A stretch of 50,713 bases of DNA from an uncultured Mycoplasma sp. (GCA_946554525.1 CAMNSE010000008.1:1-50713); one strand, 5' to 3'; shown: positions 37,416-46,605, numbered from the stretch's first letter. A program made the numbers and translations. Notes: generated by a model not told the origin, from the letters alone.

Positions 37416-37826
37416 TTATTTAGGTCTTTTTGTACCATATTTGCTACGACCTTGTTTACGATTATTAACTCCTTGAGTATCTAGTGTTCCGCGAACAATG
37501 TGATAACGTACACCGATTAAGTCTTTAACACGTCCACCTCTTACTAGAACTACGCTGTGTTCTTGTAGATTGTGTCCTTCTCCTGGAATGTAGCAATCTA
37601 CTTCTTTACCATTAGATAGTCTTACACGAGCATATTTACGTAATGCTGAGTTTGGCTTCTTTGGTGTTTTTGTTCCAACACGAGTACAAACACCACGTTT
37701 TTGAGGTCCCTTTGTTCCTGTTTGTTTTCTTTCAAGCGCATTAAAACCTACATTTAAAACTGGAGATTTACTCTTTTTAGTTTTACTCTTTCTGTTTTTC
37801 TTTACTAGTTGATTAATTGTTGGCAT
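37416..37826 (-). CDS. rpsL: 30S ribosomal protein S12
   Basis: The 136-aa protein is S12: [10 protein letters not shown] at the start, [20 protein letters not shown] in the middle (the streptomycin-site lysines are in wild-type form) and SKYGTKRPK at the end. I start at 37826, where GGAGGGAGG lies upstream, not at the in-frame codon at 37853, which would add MCVNRREDI. It is first in the str operon rpsL-rpsG-fusA-ORF80. Confidence 0.98.
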   Translation of the reverse strand: MPTINQLVKKNRKSKTKKSKSPVLNVGFNALERKQTGTKGPQKRGVCTRVGTKTPKKPNSALRKYARVRLSNGKEVDCYIPGEGHNLQEHSVVLVRGGRVKDLIGVRYHIVRGTLDTQGVNNRKQGRSKYGTKRPK

Positions 37827-37882
37827 AATATCCTCCCTCCTATTAACACACATCCTGGTGTATCAAAATGTCTATTAAATTA

Positions 37883-37902
37883 GGTTCTACCTAAATAGAA
37901 CC
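37883..37902 (-). promoter_or_regulatory. Hairpin in the str operon leader
   Basis: GGTTCTA pairs with TAGAACC across 6 bases, about 57 bases ahead of rpsL. It could be an autoregulatory protein-binding site or an RNA-stability element. No T-run follows, so it is not a terminator. Confidence 0.45.
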
Positions 37903-37922
37903 ACAATTTAAAATGCACAAAT

Positions 37923-37951
37923 AATATAACATTATAGTATATGATTGTCAA
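37923..37951 (-). promoter_or_regulatory. Promoter of the str operon
   Basis: On the minus strand TTGACA (37946-37951), 17-base spacer, TATATT (37923-37928). The leader of about 90 bases contains the GGTTCTA hairpin. Confidence 0.75.
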
Positions 37952-37978
37952 GTATTTTCTTGACTATTTTTTAATATT

Positions 37979-39634
37979 TTATGATACTACATAAACTCCT
38001 TGAGAATCTATAGTCACATTATTTATTTTTGTTGGATCTAAGTTTATTACCGGACGAAGACCAAAGGGGTTGTCAACGCGGATATCGCTGTTCACGCCAC
38101 CATAATAAACTACTGTCCACACATTACCATATGAGCCAGAGAAATAAGCTGGGGTCATTGACCAATAGTCTTGTCCGTTATATAAATAATAGGCATAGTT
38201 ATTTGCTCTAGACTCTCCTCCTGCTAATAAAGCTTCATCTGCGCTTATTAATCCTATCAGATATGTTAATGATCCATTTCCATTGGCTGTACCTTTTGTA
38301 TACACATCATTTTTATTTCCATTCGCTAATTTTGAACATTTTAGACTTGGAATTTTATTTACGCCTAATCTTACATATGCTCCATATCTTGTTTTACTTG
38401 TTCCAGTTCCCAGGCTACTATTAGCGGCATACGGACTATCATAATTGTATGTACTTCTATCACCACAGAATCCTGAGTCAGATAAATAACTTGCGTAATT
38501 TGATAATCCACTACTTGTATACCAACTATCTAATTGTGTCTTAGCATTACTACTTTCATTAGTTATTTGCAATGTGCTCGTATATGTTGAAACATATACA
38601 TCTCTAGCGGATGATGCTACCTCCCCAATTTTGTACATCGTTGTACATGTATTACTTGTTGTTTGGCATGTATATGTTCCTTTAAATATTCCATCGTACA
38701 CTGCGGTATGACCGTCTTTATCTATACTACTGCCTAATACAAATTCTCCTGTTTTTGTATTAAATGTGTATGTACTACTTAAGTACCAATCGCCAACAGT
38801 TCCATCTATTCTGTTACTATTTTCATTTATAATTTTTTTGTATTCCTTTTTCGTATAAGCATATCCTACATACATATTATCATTTGAAGATGAATTAAAA
38901 GTTTGTGACGTTTTTGCAATACTATTTGTTGTATTTGTTCCATTAGCATGATACGCCGTTCCATCATATATCATTCTTATTGTTCCATCTCCATTTATAC
39001 GAATGATTCTCCAATAGTATCCTGCAAATTTTACATAATTATTTGTTGGGGTGCCTCTAAAATAATAACTCATCCCATAGTCATCTTCCATTGCCCACAT
39101 TCCTGTTGTGTCTTCTCCACATGTTCTTGAGGTTCCATTATAGACACCACTAGTACATGATGTTTTACTAAAATCTGGATTACCTTTAGTTTTGATTGCT
39201 GATTCTCCTCCATTGGAAGCTAATATTTGATTACAAAATACACTTGTACATGTAGATTTTTCTAAGACTATTGAACACTTTGTTCCTTTTTTTGTTACAT
39301 CTATATATACTTTATTATCCCTATATTCAAAATTTGTATCCAATTTACTTCCTGATTTATCTTTACATATACTCTCAATTGTATTTACAGTATAATTACC
39401 CGCAGGTACTTCATCAACTTGTCTATAACTATCCCCTTCTTTTATTTGGATAGACACTATTTCTAAATCTGTTAGTGTCCAATTAACTTTTGTATTTATT
39501 AAATTTAGTCTTTGTTCATCTTTATAATTTGCTCTTGTTGATACAAAGAACACTACTGATGCTATAGCAAGTATTAATATTGCTCCTATAATATATTTCT
39601 TTCTATTATCTTTTCTTAATGTTTCGAACTCCAT
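37979..39634 (-). CDS. Surface protein under a poly-G promoter
   Basis: The 551-aa protein has an N-terminal membrane anchor (about 12-34, KKYIIGAILILAIASVVFF) with little ahead of it. The rest is an extracellular, Ser/Thr/Tyr/Asn-rich region with scattered cysteine pairs. The last 100 residues contain YWSMTPAYFSG and GLRPVINLD, typical of a Gram-positive surface domain of unknown function often near DUF6273. I start at 39634, where GAGTGATAAT lies ahead of the ATG. An upstream in-frame TTG at 39688 would translate the poly-G as Gly and is rejected. The promoter spacer holds G10, so expression is likely to switch. Confidence 0.78.
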   Translation of the reverse strand: MEFETLRKDNRKKYIIGAILILAIASVVFFVSTRANYKDEQRLNLINTKVNWTLTDLEIVSIQIKEGDSYRQVDEVPAGNYTVNTIESICKDKSGSKLDTNFEYRDNKVYIDVTKKGTKCSIVLEKSTCTSVFCNQILASNGGESAIKTKGNPDFSKTSCTSGVYNGTSRTCGEDTTGMWAMEDDYGMSYYFRGTPTNNYVKFAGYYWRIIRINGDGTIRMIYDGTAYHANGTNTTNSIAKTSQTFNSSSNDNMYVGYAYTKKEYKKIINENSNRIDGTVGDWYLSSTYTFNTKTGEFVLGSSIDKDGHTAVYDGIFKGTYTCQTTSNTCTTMYKIGEVASSARDVYVSTYTSTLQITNESSNAKTQLDSWYTSSGLSNYASYLSDSGFCGDRSTYNYDSPYAANSSLGTGTSKTRYGAYVRLGVNKIPSLKCSKLANGNKNDVYTKGTANGNGSLTYLIGLISADEALLAGGESRANNYAYYLYNGQDYWSMTPAYFSGSYGNVWTVVYYGGVNSDIRVDNPFGLRPVINLDPTKINNVTIDSQGVYVVS

Positions 39635-39659
39635 ATTATCACTCTCTATTCTTATATTT

Positions 39660-39688
39660 ATAATAGCATACCCCCCCCCCGGAGTCAA
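39660..39688 (-). promoter_or_regulatory. Promoter with G10 tract in its spacer
   Basis: On the minus strand TTGACT (39683-39688), a 17-base spacer made of CC, ten G and TATGC, then TATTAT (39660-39665) with an extended TG. The G-run is 39671-39680. A one-base slip changes the spacing from the optimal 17 to 16 or 18, a standard on/off mechanism. Confidence 0.8.
39671..39680 (-). repeat. Homopolymer tract of ten G (C on plus strand)
   Basis: It is the longest G/C homopolymer I noticed in this AT-rich window. It lies between the -35 and -10 boxes of the surface-protein promoter. Confidence 0.95.
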
Positions 39689-39787
39689 TATTTTTATATT
39701 TTTTTTAGAGCTAATTTATTGACTTACAAGTGCTATTTTTATATAATTAGTTATATCATTTTATGATGATAAAGAAAGGAAAATAAA

Positions 39788-42337
39788 ATGTTAGAACTTA
39801 AAAATATAACCAAAAAGTACTTAACAGGTGCTAGTAGTGTTAGTGCCTTAAAAGGTATTAATTTAAAATTTAGAGAAAATGAGTTTGTTAGTATTTTAGG
39901 TCCTTCAGGGTGTGGTAAAACAACTCTTTTAAATATAATTGGTGGACTTGATCAATATACTAGTGGGGATTTAATTATTAATGGTATATCTACTAAAAAG
40001 TTTAAAGATAAAGATTGGGATAACTATAGAAACCATAGTATTGGCTTTGTGTTTCAAAATTATAATTTAATTCCTCATCAAACAGTTTTACAAAATGTAG
40101 AACTAGCTTTAACTCTTGCAGGTGTTAGTAAATCTGAAAGAAGAAAAAGAGCAATAAATGCTCTTAAAGACGTAGGGCTTGAAGATCAAATTCATAAAAA
40201 GCCAAACCAAATGAGTGGAGGGCAAATGCAAAGAGTGGCAATTGCCAGAGCTTTAGTATCTAATCCAGATATATTACTCGCTGATGAGCCTACTGGAGCA
40301 CTTGATACTAAAACTAGTGTTCAAATCATGGAACTTTTAAAGAAAATTGCCAAAGATAAACTAGTTATTATGGTTACTCATAACCCAGAGCTTGCGCAGG
40401 ACTATTCTACGCGTATAATTAAATTGCTAGATGGAAATGTAATAGATGACTCTAACCCTTATAAAAAAGAAGATAAAAAGAAAGCTAAAATAACTGGTAA
40501 AACAAATATGTCATTTACAACAGCATTATCTCTTAGCTTAAATAATTTGCTTACCAAAAAAGGAAGAACTATTCTTACAGCATTTGCTGGTTCAATAGGT
40601 ATTATTGGAATAGCATTAATTCTATCATTATCTAGTGGTATGCAAAACTATATAAGTAAAGTTGAAGAAGATACTTTATCTAGTTATCCTATTACTATTC
40701 AAGAAAAAACTATGGATACTGGTGAACTCTTAAGTGCTGCGCAAGGAACACTTAATGACGAATCAGTAAAAGAAGATGGAAAAATTCATTCAGAGAATAT
40801 TACTACTAAAATGTTATCTCTAATGAGTAGTGGTGCTAAAACAAATAATTTATTTGAATTTAAAAAATATATAGATAATAACTATGAAGATTTTAATAAA
40901 TATATGAATGCTATTCAATATAGTTATAATTTAGATTTAAATATTTATAAACAAAATGAAAATGATTATACTCTTGTAAATCCTGATCAAATAATTGAAA
41001 AACTAGGCATGGCTGAAATGAATGCTATGGAGAATATGTTTATGGGTAATACTACGAGTTATAATGCTTTTTCTGAAATGCTTGATAATAAAGATTTAAT
41101 AAATGAACAATATGAAATACTTGCTGGAGATATTCCTAAGAATTATAATGAAGTAGTAATCACGGTTAATAAAGATAATGCTATAAGCGATTATACTTTA
41201 TATGCTATAGGCCTTCTTGATAGTAATGAACTTGTAGATAATTACAAGACAGTAATGAAGGGTGAAAAAGTTCAGGACTTAGAAGAAAAAAGTTACACTT
41301 ATGAAGAATTACTAAATATTAAATTTAAAGTTCTTTTAAATTCTGATTATTATGTAAAACAAAATAATATGTGGGTAAATAAAAGTAACGATGAAGCTTA
41401 CTTAAATAAATTATTAGATAATGCTTTAGAGTTGAAAGTTGTAGGTATAATAAAACCTAAAGAAGAGACTATATCAACAACAAATTCTTATGGAGGAGTA
41501 TTATATACTTCTGATCTAACTAAATATGTTATTGAAAAAATAAATGATTCTCAAATTGCTAAAGAGCAACTAAAAAATCCAAATATAAATATTTTTACTA
41601 ATAAAGAATTTTCAAATAAAGAATTTAATATTAATAATTTAAGTGTAGAAGAAAGAGCATATCTTGCGTCTTTATCACAAGCTGAACTTGCAAATCTTAT
41701 AAAAAATTATCAAGATAATGCTACAGCTACATATGAAGCTAATCTAAAAAAATTAGGAATTGTTGATTTAGAGCATCCAAGTACAATAAACATTTATGCT
41801 AAAGACTTTGATTCTAAAGAAAGCTTAGGAGATTTAATTGATAAATATAATAAAAATACAACTGAGGAAAATACAATTTCTTATACAGATATAATAGCAG
41901 TTATGATGAGTGGCGTATCAAAAATAATTAATATTATTAGTTATGTATTGATGGGATTCGTTAGCATATCTCTTATTGTTTCATCAATAATGATTGGTAT
42001 TATAACTTATATTTCAGTACTTGAAAGAACAAAGGAAATAGGTATTCTAAGAAGTATAGGAGCTAGTAAAAAAGATATTTCTCGTGTCTTTAATGCAGAA
42101 ACATTGATAGTAGGATTTACTGCCGGCGCTCTTGGAATTATAATTACTATTCTTTTAAATATTCCAATTAACTTAGTTATTAAATCATTAACTAATGTAT
42201 CTCACATTTCTAGTTTGCCAATTGGTGGCGCAGTTATATTAGTACTTATTAGCATATTCTTAACAGTAATAGCAGGATTAATTCCTTCTCGTATGGCAAG
42301 TAAAAAAGATCCTGTAGAAGCGCTAAGAACTGAATAA
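39788..42337 (+). CDS. ABC exporter, ATPase fused to FtsX-like permease
   Basis: The 849-aa protein joins an ATP-binding domain (about 1-225: GPSGCGKTTLLN, MSGGQMQRVAIARAL, ILLADEPTGALD) to a MacB/FtsX-type permease. The permease has one membrane helix near 262, a large extracytoplasmic domain (about 290-700) and three C-terminal helices with VLERTKEIGILRSIGASKKD. MacB-type (type VII) transporters move peptides or lipoproteins, or signal mechanically, rather than pump through the membrane. The fusion makes a homodimer possible. AAAGGAAAA lies ahead of the ATG and a strong terminator follows. The substrate is unknown. Confidence 0.93.
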   Translation: MLELKNITKKYLTGASSVSALKGINLKFRENEFVSILGPSGCGKTTLLNIIGGLDQYTSGDLIINGISTKKFKDKDWDNYRNHSIGFVFQNYNLIPHQTVLQNVELALTLAGVSKSERRKRAINALKDVGLEDQIHKKPNQMSGGQMQRVAIARALVSNPDILLADEPTGALDTKTSVQIMELLKKIAKDKLVIMVTHNPELAQDYSTRIIKLLDGNVIDDSNPYKKEDKKKAKITGKTNMSFTTALSLSLNNLLTKKGRTILTAFAGSIGIIGIALILSLSSGMQNYISKVEEDTLSSYPITIQEKTMDTGELLSAAQGTLNDESVKEDGKIHSENITTKMLSLMSSGAKTNNLFEFKKYIDNNYEDFNKYMNAIQYSYNLDLNIYKQNENDYTLVNPDQIIEKLGMAEMNAMENMFMGNTTSYNAFSEMLDNKDLINEQYEILAGDIPKNYNEVVITVNKDNAISDYTLYAIGLLDSNELVDNYKTVMKGEKVQDLEEKSYTYEELLNIKFKVLLNSDYYVKQNNMWVNKSNDEAYLNKLLDNALELKVVGIIKPKEETISTTNSYGGVLYTSDLTKYVIEKINDSQIAKEQLKNPNINIFTNKEFSNKEFNINNLSVEERAYLASLSQAELANLIKNYQDNATATYEANLKKLGIVDLEHPSTINIYAKDFDSKESLGDLIDKYNKNTTEENTISYTDIIAVMMSGVSKIINIISYVLMGFVSISLIVSSIMIGIITYISVLERTKEIGILRSIGASKKDISRVFNAETLIVGFTAGALGIIITILLNIPINLVIKSLTNVSHISSLPIGGAVILVLISIFLTVIAGLIPSRMASKKDPVEALRTE

Positions 42338-42363
42338 AAAAATCGGAAGATATCCGATTTTTT
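42337..42363 (+). terminator. Bidirectional terminator
   Basis: AAAAAATCGGA pairs with TCCGATTTTTT across AGATA. It serves the ABC gene on plus and the convergent pilin-like genes on minus. Confidence 0.85.
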
Positions 42364-42721
42364 ATTTGTACTTATCATAATTTTTTGTAGTGTATTTTCC
42401 ACATTTAATATAAGCTTTATATTCATATACTGTATTTAGCTTTACTGTTACATAGCCAGTACATTTATCATTTTCTATGTCTAAATTATCTAAGTAGGTT
42501 GATTCTAATAATTCCTCACTAGTAATTTTATAACTTGATACGCCATCACGGTAAATAAATTCTGTATTACCGTATTTTTCAGCACTTGATTTTAATTTAT
42601 TTTCTAATTCATAGTAAACTTCATATTTTTTATTTAACATAAATCCTAGTGTTGTTAATAATACAATTAGAATAACTACAATAACACCCCATATAATCCA
42701 TAATATTTTCTGCTTTTTCAA
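42362..42721 (-). CDS. Small membrane protein, pilin-like paralogue
   Basis: The 119-aa protein has one N-terminal membrane helix (about 6-28) and a short extracellular domain. The C terminus (CTGYVTV and YIKCGKYTTKNYDKY) parallels that of the preceding gene (CSGYVIA and YIKCEKYESKGYEEW), so the two are paralogues. It lacks the Gly-(aromatic)-Glu prepilin motif of its partner. It starts with TTG overlapping the previous stop by 4 bases, so translation is coupled. It ends at a shared terminator with the ABC gene. Confidence 0.65.
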   Translation of the reverse strand: MKKQKILWIIWGVIVVILIVLLTTLGFMLNKKYEVYYELENKLKSSAEKYGNTEFIYRDGVSSYKITSEELLESTYLDNLDIENDKCTGYVTVKLNTVYEYKAYIKCGKYTTKNYDKYK

Positions 42722-43119
42722 TTACTTCTCCACTCCTCGTATCCTTTTGATTCATATTTTTCACATTTAATATAAGGATCTATATGAGTTATCCCCATAG
42801 TTTTATACGCTATGACATATCCACTGCAATCTTTGTTATTTTTATCTTTTAATTCTGTATCTAAATCATAACTTCTAAGTACGCCTCTTGTAATTGTTAT
42901 CTTATCACTAGTTAAATCATCATCATAATAATCATCTAAGTAAACTGATGCTTGGTGTTTCAAATTGCTTTCCAAAGTATCATAATTGTTCTTCATTTCT
43001 TTATTAAAACTATTATAAAGTACATAAGTTAAATAAATTGATACGCCTAAAAATATAATAAGGATTCCAGATAAAATAAGCATTTCTCTAAGTCCCCATC
43101 CATGTTTATTTAGTTTCAT
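42718..43119 (-). CDS. Type IV pilin-like protein
   Basis: The 133-aa protein starts MKLNKHGWGLREMLIL, where a basic leader, Gly, an aromatic residue and Glu at +5 precede a hydrophobic helix. That is the class III prepilin signal processed by prepilin peptidase. The C-terminal domain has the CSGYV and YIKCEKY motifs with two cysteines. Such proteins form pseudopili for competence or secretion. No assembly ATPase or peptidase is seen here. I start at 43119, with AGGTGA ahead, rather than the upstream GTG. It overlaps the next gene. Confidence 0.65.
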   Translation of the reverse strand: MKLNKHGWGLREMLILSGILIIFLGVSIYLTYVLYNSFNKEMKNNYDTLESNLKHQASVYLDDYYDDDLTSDKITITRGVLRSYDLDTELKDKNNKDCSGYVIAYKTMGITHIDPYIKCEKYESKGYEEWRSN

Positions 43120-43194
43120 GCCAATCACCTAATGTTATTATATCATAAACAAAAGAAAAAAAGAACTAAGTTTATTTGTTCTTTATGATTTATA

Positions 43195-43752
43195 TTAATG
43201 AATTCCTGTAGAGCCAAATCCCCCACCTCTATTGAGACCTAGAGTTTGAACTCTTCCTTCTTCTACAACTTCAAATTCCATTGTTTCATAACGGCATAAT
43301 ACTATTTGAGCAATTCTATCTCCTTTTTTAATTTCATATATTCCTGGCTTTCCTCCCGTCTCGTCAACCGAATAAGTAGAACAATAATCGGCTGATATAG
43401 GAGTCATATTTGAAATAATTACGCCTATTTCTCCTCGGTATCCACTATCAATTGTTCCTGGCGCATTAGCTATTCTTAGTGGTGTTTTTAAAGATAATCC
43501 ACTTCTTGGTCTAACTTGTAATTCATATCCTTCTGGAATAGCAACTTTAAGACCAGTTGGAATAACCTTCGTTTCTCCTGGCACCAATTTTGTATCTTCT
43601 GCTGCCCTTATGTCCATTCCTGCATCACCAATATTTGCATATACTGGAAGACTAACACCTTCTCTACATACCTCTATATGCACTTTCTTTGCTATATTTA
43701 ATTCCCTTTTCATTTCTTCTAACAATTCTCTTTTTTCTTCTAAAGTGATCAT
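43195..43752 (-). CDS. dut: Deoxyuridine triphosphatase (trimeric)
   Basis: The 185-aa protein has the five dUTPase motifs in order: AGMDIRA, PRSGLSLK, GTIDSGYRGEIGV, GDRIAQIVL and RGGGFGSTG. It hydrolyses dUTP to dUMP, keeping uracil out of DNA and feeding thymidylate. Two features lengthen it: a 30-residue helical N-terminal extension and an insert between motifs 3 and 4 (about 120-138). AGGG-like GGAGGG lies ahead of the ATG. Confidence 0.95.
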   Translation of the reverse strand: MITLEEKRELLEEMKRELNIAKKVHIEVCREGVSLPVYANIGDAGMDIRAAEDTKLVPGETKVIPTGLKVAIPEGYELQVRPRSGLSLKTPLRIANAPGTIDSGYRGEIGVIISNMTPISADYCSTYSVDETGGKPGIYEIKKGDRIAQIVLCRYETMEFEVVEEGRVQTLGLNRGGGFGSTGIH

Positions 43753-43862
43753 TTATTTCCCTCCATGTACTCATTATAAAAAAAATATATATTTTTCTCA
43801 AATATATATTTGTTTATGATATTATAATATTAGATTATTCCTATAGTCTCTAATTAATAACT

Positions 43863-44777
43863 CTATAACTCTAAATTATAATCAATATAATCTTCAATAA
43901 ATTTTTTGGAAGTTTTTGTTAAATAATTTTCATTATAAACAATATTAATTGCTACATTAGGTAATTTTTCTTTTAGTTTTAAAATTTTTATTTCTCCGGT
44001 TTCTACTTCATTTTCTACTAAGTTAGAAATAACATATCCAATTCCTAAATCTTTTTTTACTGCTGAAATGATCATTTCACTTGTATGAATATTAATGACA
44101 TTTTTAATGTCTACTTTATTATCAATTAAAAGTTCTTCAAGATCATTACGGTTTGCAGTGCCTGGAATCGGTAATATTAAAGGATATGTTTCTAAATCTT
44201 TTAAAGTTTTAATTTCTTTAGTATTTAATATCTTAGTATTACTTTTTACTATAAAAGAGTATTCAACCTTTTTAAGTTCTTTAATTTTCATCTCAGGGTC
44301 TTTTTCTATGTTAATTGGAGATGTATCAATCACAAAGTCTACTTTATGGCTATCAAGTAAATTTAAAAGTACGCTAGTAGATCCAGTAATTATGGTAATT
44401 TCTATGTTAGGATATTTTTTATGAAAATCAATAATATTATCAAATAAAAAGAATGATCCTACATTTGATGGCATACCTATAGATAATTTACCACGTTGCA
44501 TAGTTTCCGTTTCAATCATATTTCTCTCTGCTATAAGTAAGTTATTATATGATTTTTCAACATAGAAAAATAACTCTTTGCCTTTATCTGTTAATTCAAC
44601 ACCATTTAAATTACGATAAAATAGTTTAACACCTAACTCCTCTTCTAATTTTTTTATGGATTTGCTAATAGCCGGTTGAGAAATATAATATTTTTTTGCC
44701 GCTTTAGAAATACTTCCGCAAATTGCTACTTCATAAAATGTTTTATATAAATTTAAATTAATATTACTTTTGTACAT
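43863..44777 (-). CDS. LysR-family transcriptional regulator
   Basis: The 304-aa protein has the N-terminal winged HTH (about 5-65, GSISKAAKKYYISQPAISKS) and the two-lobed periplasmic-binding-like effector domain (about 90-300). The effector is unknown. LysR regulators usually control a divergent neighbour, but the next gene upstream is rplL on the same strand, so the target is elsewhere or itself. AGGAGAAA precedes the ATG. Confidence 0.92.
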   Translation of the reverse strand: MYKSNINLNLYKTFYEVAICGSISKAAKKYYISQPAISKSIKKLEEELGVKLFYRNLNGVELTDKGKELFFYVEKSYNNLLIAERNMIETETMQRGKLSIGMPSNVGSFFLFDNIIDFHKKYPNIEITIITGSTSVLLNLLDSHKVDFVIDTSPINIEKDPEMKIKELKKVEYSFIVKSNTKILNTKEIKTLKDLETYPLILPIPGTANRNDLEELLIDNKVDIKNVINIHTSEMIISAVKKDLGIGYVISNLVENEVETGEIKILKLKEKLPNVAINIVYNENYLTKTSKKFIEDYIDYNLEL

Positions 44778-44848
44778 AAAAATTTCTCCTAATGGTAGTT
44801 ATTATAACATATATTAATTAAAAGGCAATATTTAAATTTTATTGCAAT

Positions 44849-44870
44849 AAAAAATTGACCAATTGGTCAA
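44849..44870 (-). terminator. Terminator of the rplJL operon
   Basis: On the minus strand TTGACC pairs with GGTCAA across AATT and is followed by TTTTTT. It follows the rplL stop. Confidence 0.85.
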
Positions 44871-44876
44871 TCTTTA

Positions 44877-45245
44877 TTAAACTAATTCTACTTCAGCTCC
44901 AGCTTCAGTTAATTGAGTTTTAAGTGCTTCTGCTTCTTCAGCAGGAATATTTTCTTTTAAGTTTCCACCATTGTCAGCGATAGCTTTAGCTTCAACTAAT
45001 CCTAAGCCAGTGATTTCTTTAATAATCTTAATAACAGCGATTTTGTTTCCACCAGCATTTTTTAATACTACAGTTTTTGTAGAAGGTCCTTCTGCTACAG
45101 CAGCTCCAGCTGCAGGTGCAGCAACAGCTACAGCACTTGGATCTACTCCAAATTCTTCTTTCATTGCATCAACTAATTCTTTAACTTCAAGAATAGTCAT
45201 TTCTTTTAAAGCACTTATAAATTCATCTTTTGTTAATTTTGCCAT
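44877..45245 (-). CDS. rplL: 50S ribosomal protein L7/L12
   Basis: The 122-aa protein has the L12 dimerisation part, the Ala-rich hinge (VAVAAPAAGAAVAEG) and the C-terminal factor-binding domain (KIAVIKIIKEITGLGLVEAK). It recruits EF-Tu and EF-G to the ribosome. I start at 45245 (MAKLTKDEF), with AAAGGAA upstream, rather than the TTG two codons earlier. It follows rplJ by 17 bp. Confidence 0.98.
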   Translation of the reverse strand: MAKLTKDEFISALKEMTILEVKELVDAMKEEFGVDPSAVAVAAPAAGAAVAEGPSTKTVVLKNAGGNKIAVIKIIKEITGLGLVEAKAIADNGGNLKENIPAEEAEALKTQLTEAGAEVELV

Positions 45246-45262
45246 TTTCAATCAATTCCTTT

Positions 45263-45754
45263 CTAACTTTCTAATTTTTCGGCATATAAGTTTAAACCAA
45301 TTGATAAGTTTCTTACATGTTCCATCATGCCAGCTGCTAACATTGTTAGTAAACCTTCGTAAGATGGAATATTTGCATATTCATTAATAACATTTAATTC
45401 TGCTTTAGCACCATTAATGATACCAACGCGAACTTTCATGTTTTCATGTTCCTTAGCAAATGTTGTTACTACTTTTATTGGTTCAAGCAATTCTTTACCA
45501 AATACAATAGCATTTGGTCCTTCTAAGAAACCATCAAGTTCAATTTTTAAGTCATCTAATGCTCTTTTTAAAAGAGTATTTTTATAAACTCTAACTTCAC
45601 CTGTAGCTTCTCTTAGTTTTTTTCTTAGTTTGCTTACTTCTGCTACTGTTAAACCTTGATATTCAAATAAAATTACTGATTCACTATTCTTAATTTTATC
45701 AGTTATCTCACTAACAACAGCTTTTTTTGTTTCAAGAACTTTGCTACTTGCCAT
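45263..45754 (-). CDS. rplJ: 50S ribosomal protein L10
   Basis: The 163-aa protein matches L10: LFEYQGLTVAEVSKLRKKLR, VYKNTLLKRAL and a C-terminal helix that binds L7/L12 dimers. It anchors the stalk and, with L12, represses its own mRNA by binding the leader upstream. AGGAGGAG precedes the start. Confidence 0.97.
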   Translation of the reverse strand: MASSKVLETKKAVVSEITDKIKNSESVILFEYQGLTVAEVSKLRKKLREATGEVRVYKNTLLKRALDDLKIELDGFLEGPNAIVFGKELLEPIKVVTTFAKEHENMKVRVGIINGAKAELNVINEYANIPSYEGLLTMLAAGMMEHVRNLSIGLNLYAEKLES

Positions 45755-45775
45755 ATTCTCCTCCTATTATATTTA

Positions 45776-45880
45776 AAAAAGCTTCCGTAAGGGAAGCTAA
45801 AGATTTTTAAAGTCTTAGTACTCTCCCCTCGGTAGGATTATTAAAGCTATAGCTCCCTACTGTCTTTGGTTCGCTTTTTT
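45776..45880 (-). ncRNA. L10 leader with attenuator
   Basis: The rplJ leader on the minus strand holds paired, G/C-rich segments (around GTAGGGAG and CTACCGAGG) and ends in the hairpin AGCTTCC/GGAAGCT followed by T-residues, directly ahead of rplJ. This fits the L10 leader of Firmicutes, which L10(L12)4 binds to favour termination when free stalk protein is in excess. Confidence 0.8.
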
Positions 45881-45888
45881 ATACATGT

Positions 45889-45917
45889 ATTATATTATAA
45901 AAACTCTTAAATGTCAA
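45889..45917 (-). promoter_or_regulatory. Promoter of rplJ-rplL
   Basis: On the minus strand TTGACA (45912-45917), 17-base spacer, TATAAT (45889-45894), a full consensus. The -35 lies in the last codons of rplA. Confidence 0.85.
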
Positions 45918-46605
45918 AAGAATTTTTATCTAATTTAATTCCAGGACCCATAGTGCTTGTAATAGTGATGCTATTAATAAAAACACCTTTAACTGAGCTT
46001 GGTTTAGACTTAGCTACTGTAGTTACTACATAACTTAAGTTTTCAGCTAATTTCTTTTCATCAAATGATGATTTTCCAATGATTGTATGAATATTTCCAT
46101 AAGAATCATTTTTATATGAAACCATACCTTTATTGATGTCACTGATAGCTTTTGCTACATCAGTTGTTACTGTACCAGTTTTTGGGTTTGGCATTAAACC
46201 TTTAGGTCCTAATACTTTACCAATTTTTCCAAGTTCTGGCATCATGTCCGGTGTTGCAACAATAACATCAAAATCAAACCAATTTTCATTAGCAATTTTA
46301 TCGATCATATCTTTATCACCAACAAAGTCTGCTCCGGCTTCTTTAGCTTTTGATGCAGCTTCACCCTTAGCAATAACTAATACTTTCTTAGTTTTACCTG
46401 TTCCATTTGGAAGAACAAAACTTCCTCTTAAATTTTGGTCAGATTTTTTGGCATCAATATTTAAGTTAATAGCAACTTCAATCGTACTATCAAATTTAGT
46501 AACGCTTGTTTCTTTTGCTAATTTTACGCCTTCTTCTAAACTATATAATTTATTTCTATCTAATTTAGAAGCAGCTTCCACATATTTCTTACCATGTTTT
46601 TTCAA
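45907..46605 (-). CDS. rplA: 50S ribosomal protein L1
   Basis: The 232-aa protein is L1 over its length, with VLGPKGLMPNPKTGTVT and SYKNDSYGNIHTIIGK. It binds the L1 stalk of 23S rRNA and, in many bacteria, its own mRNA leader. It follows rplK by 54 bp and carries AGGGAGG ahead of the ATG. Confidence 0.98.
   Translation of the reverse strand: MKKHGKKYVEAASKLDRNKLYSLEEGVKLAKETSVTKFDSTIEVAINLNIDAKKSDQNLRGSFVLPNGTGKTKKVLVIAKGEAASKAKEAGADFVGDKDMIDKIANENWFDFDVIVATPDMMPELGKIGKVLGPKGLMPNPKTGTVTTDVAKAISDINKGMVSYKNDSYGNIHTIIGKSSFDEKKLAENLSYVVTTVAKSKPSSVKGVFINSITITSTMGPGIKLDKNSFDI

Noticed and set aside
37827-37853. Nine-codon N-terminal extension of rpsL
   Set aside because: S12 starts at MPTINQ and the GGAGGGAGG ribosome binding site lies inside the extension.
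39635-39688. Upstream start of the surface protein that translates the poly-G tract as Gly
   Set aside because: The TTG is the -35 box of the promoter, and a good ribosome binding site serves the ATG at 39634.
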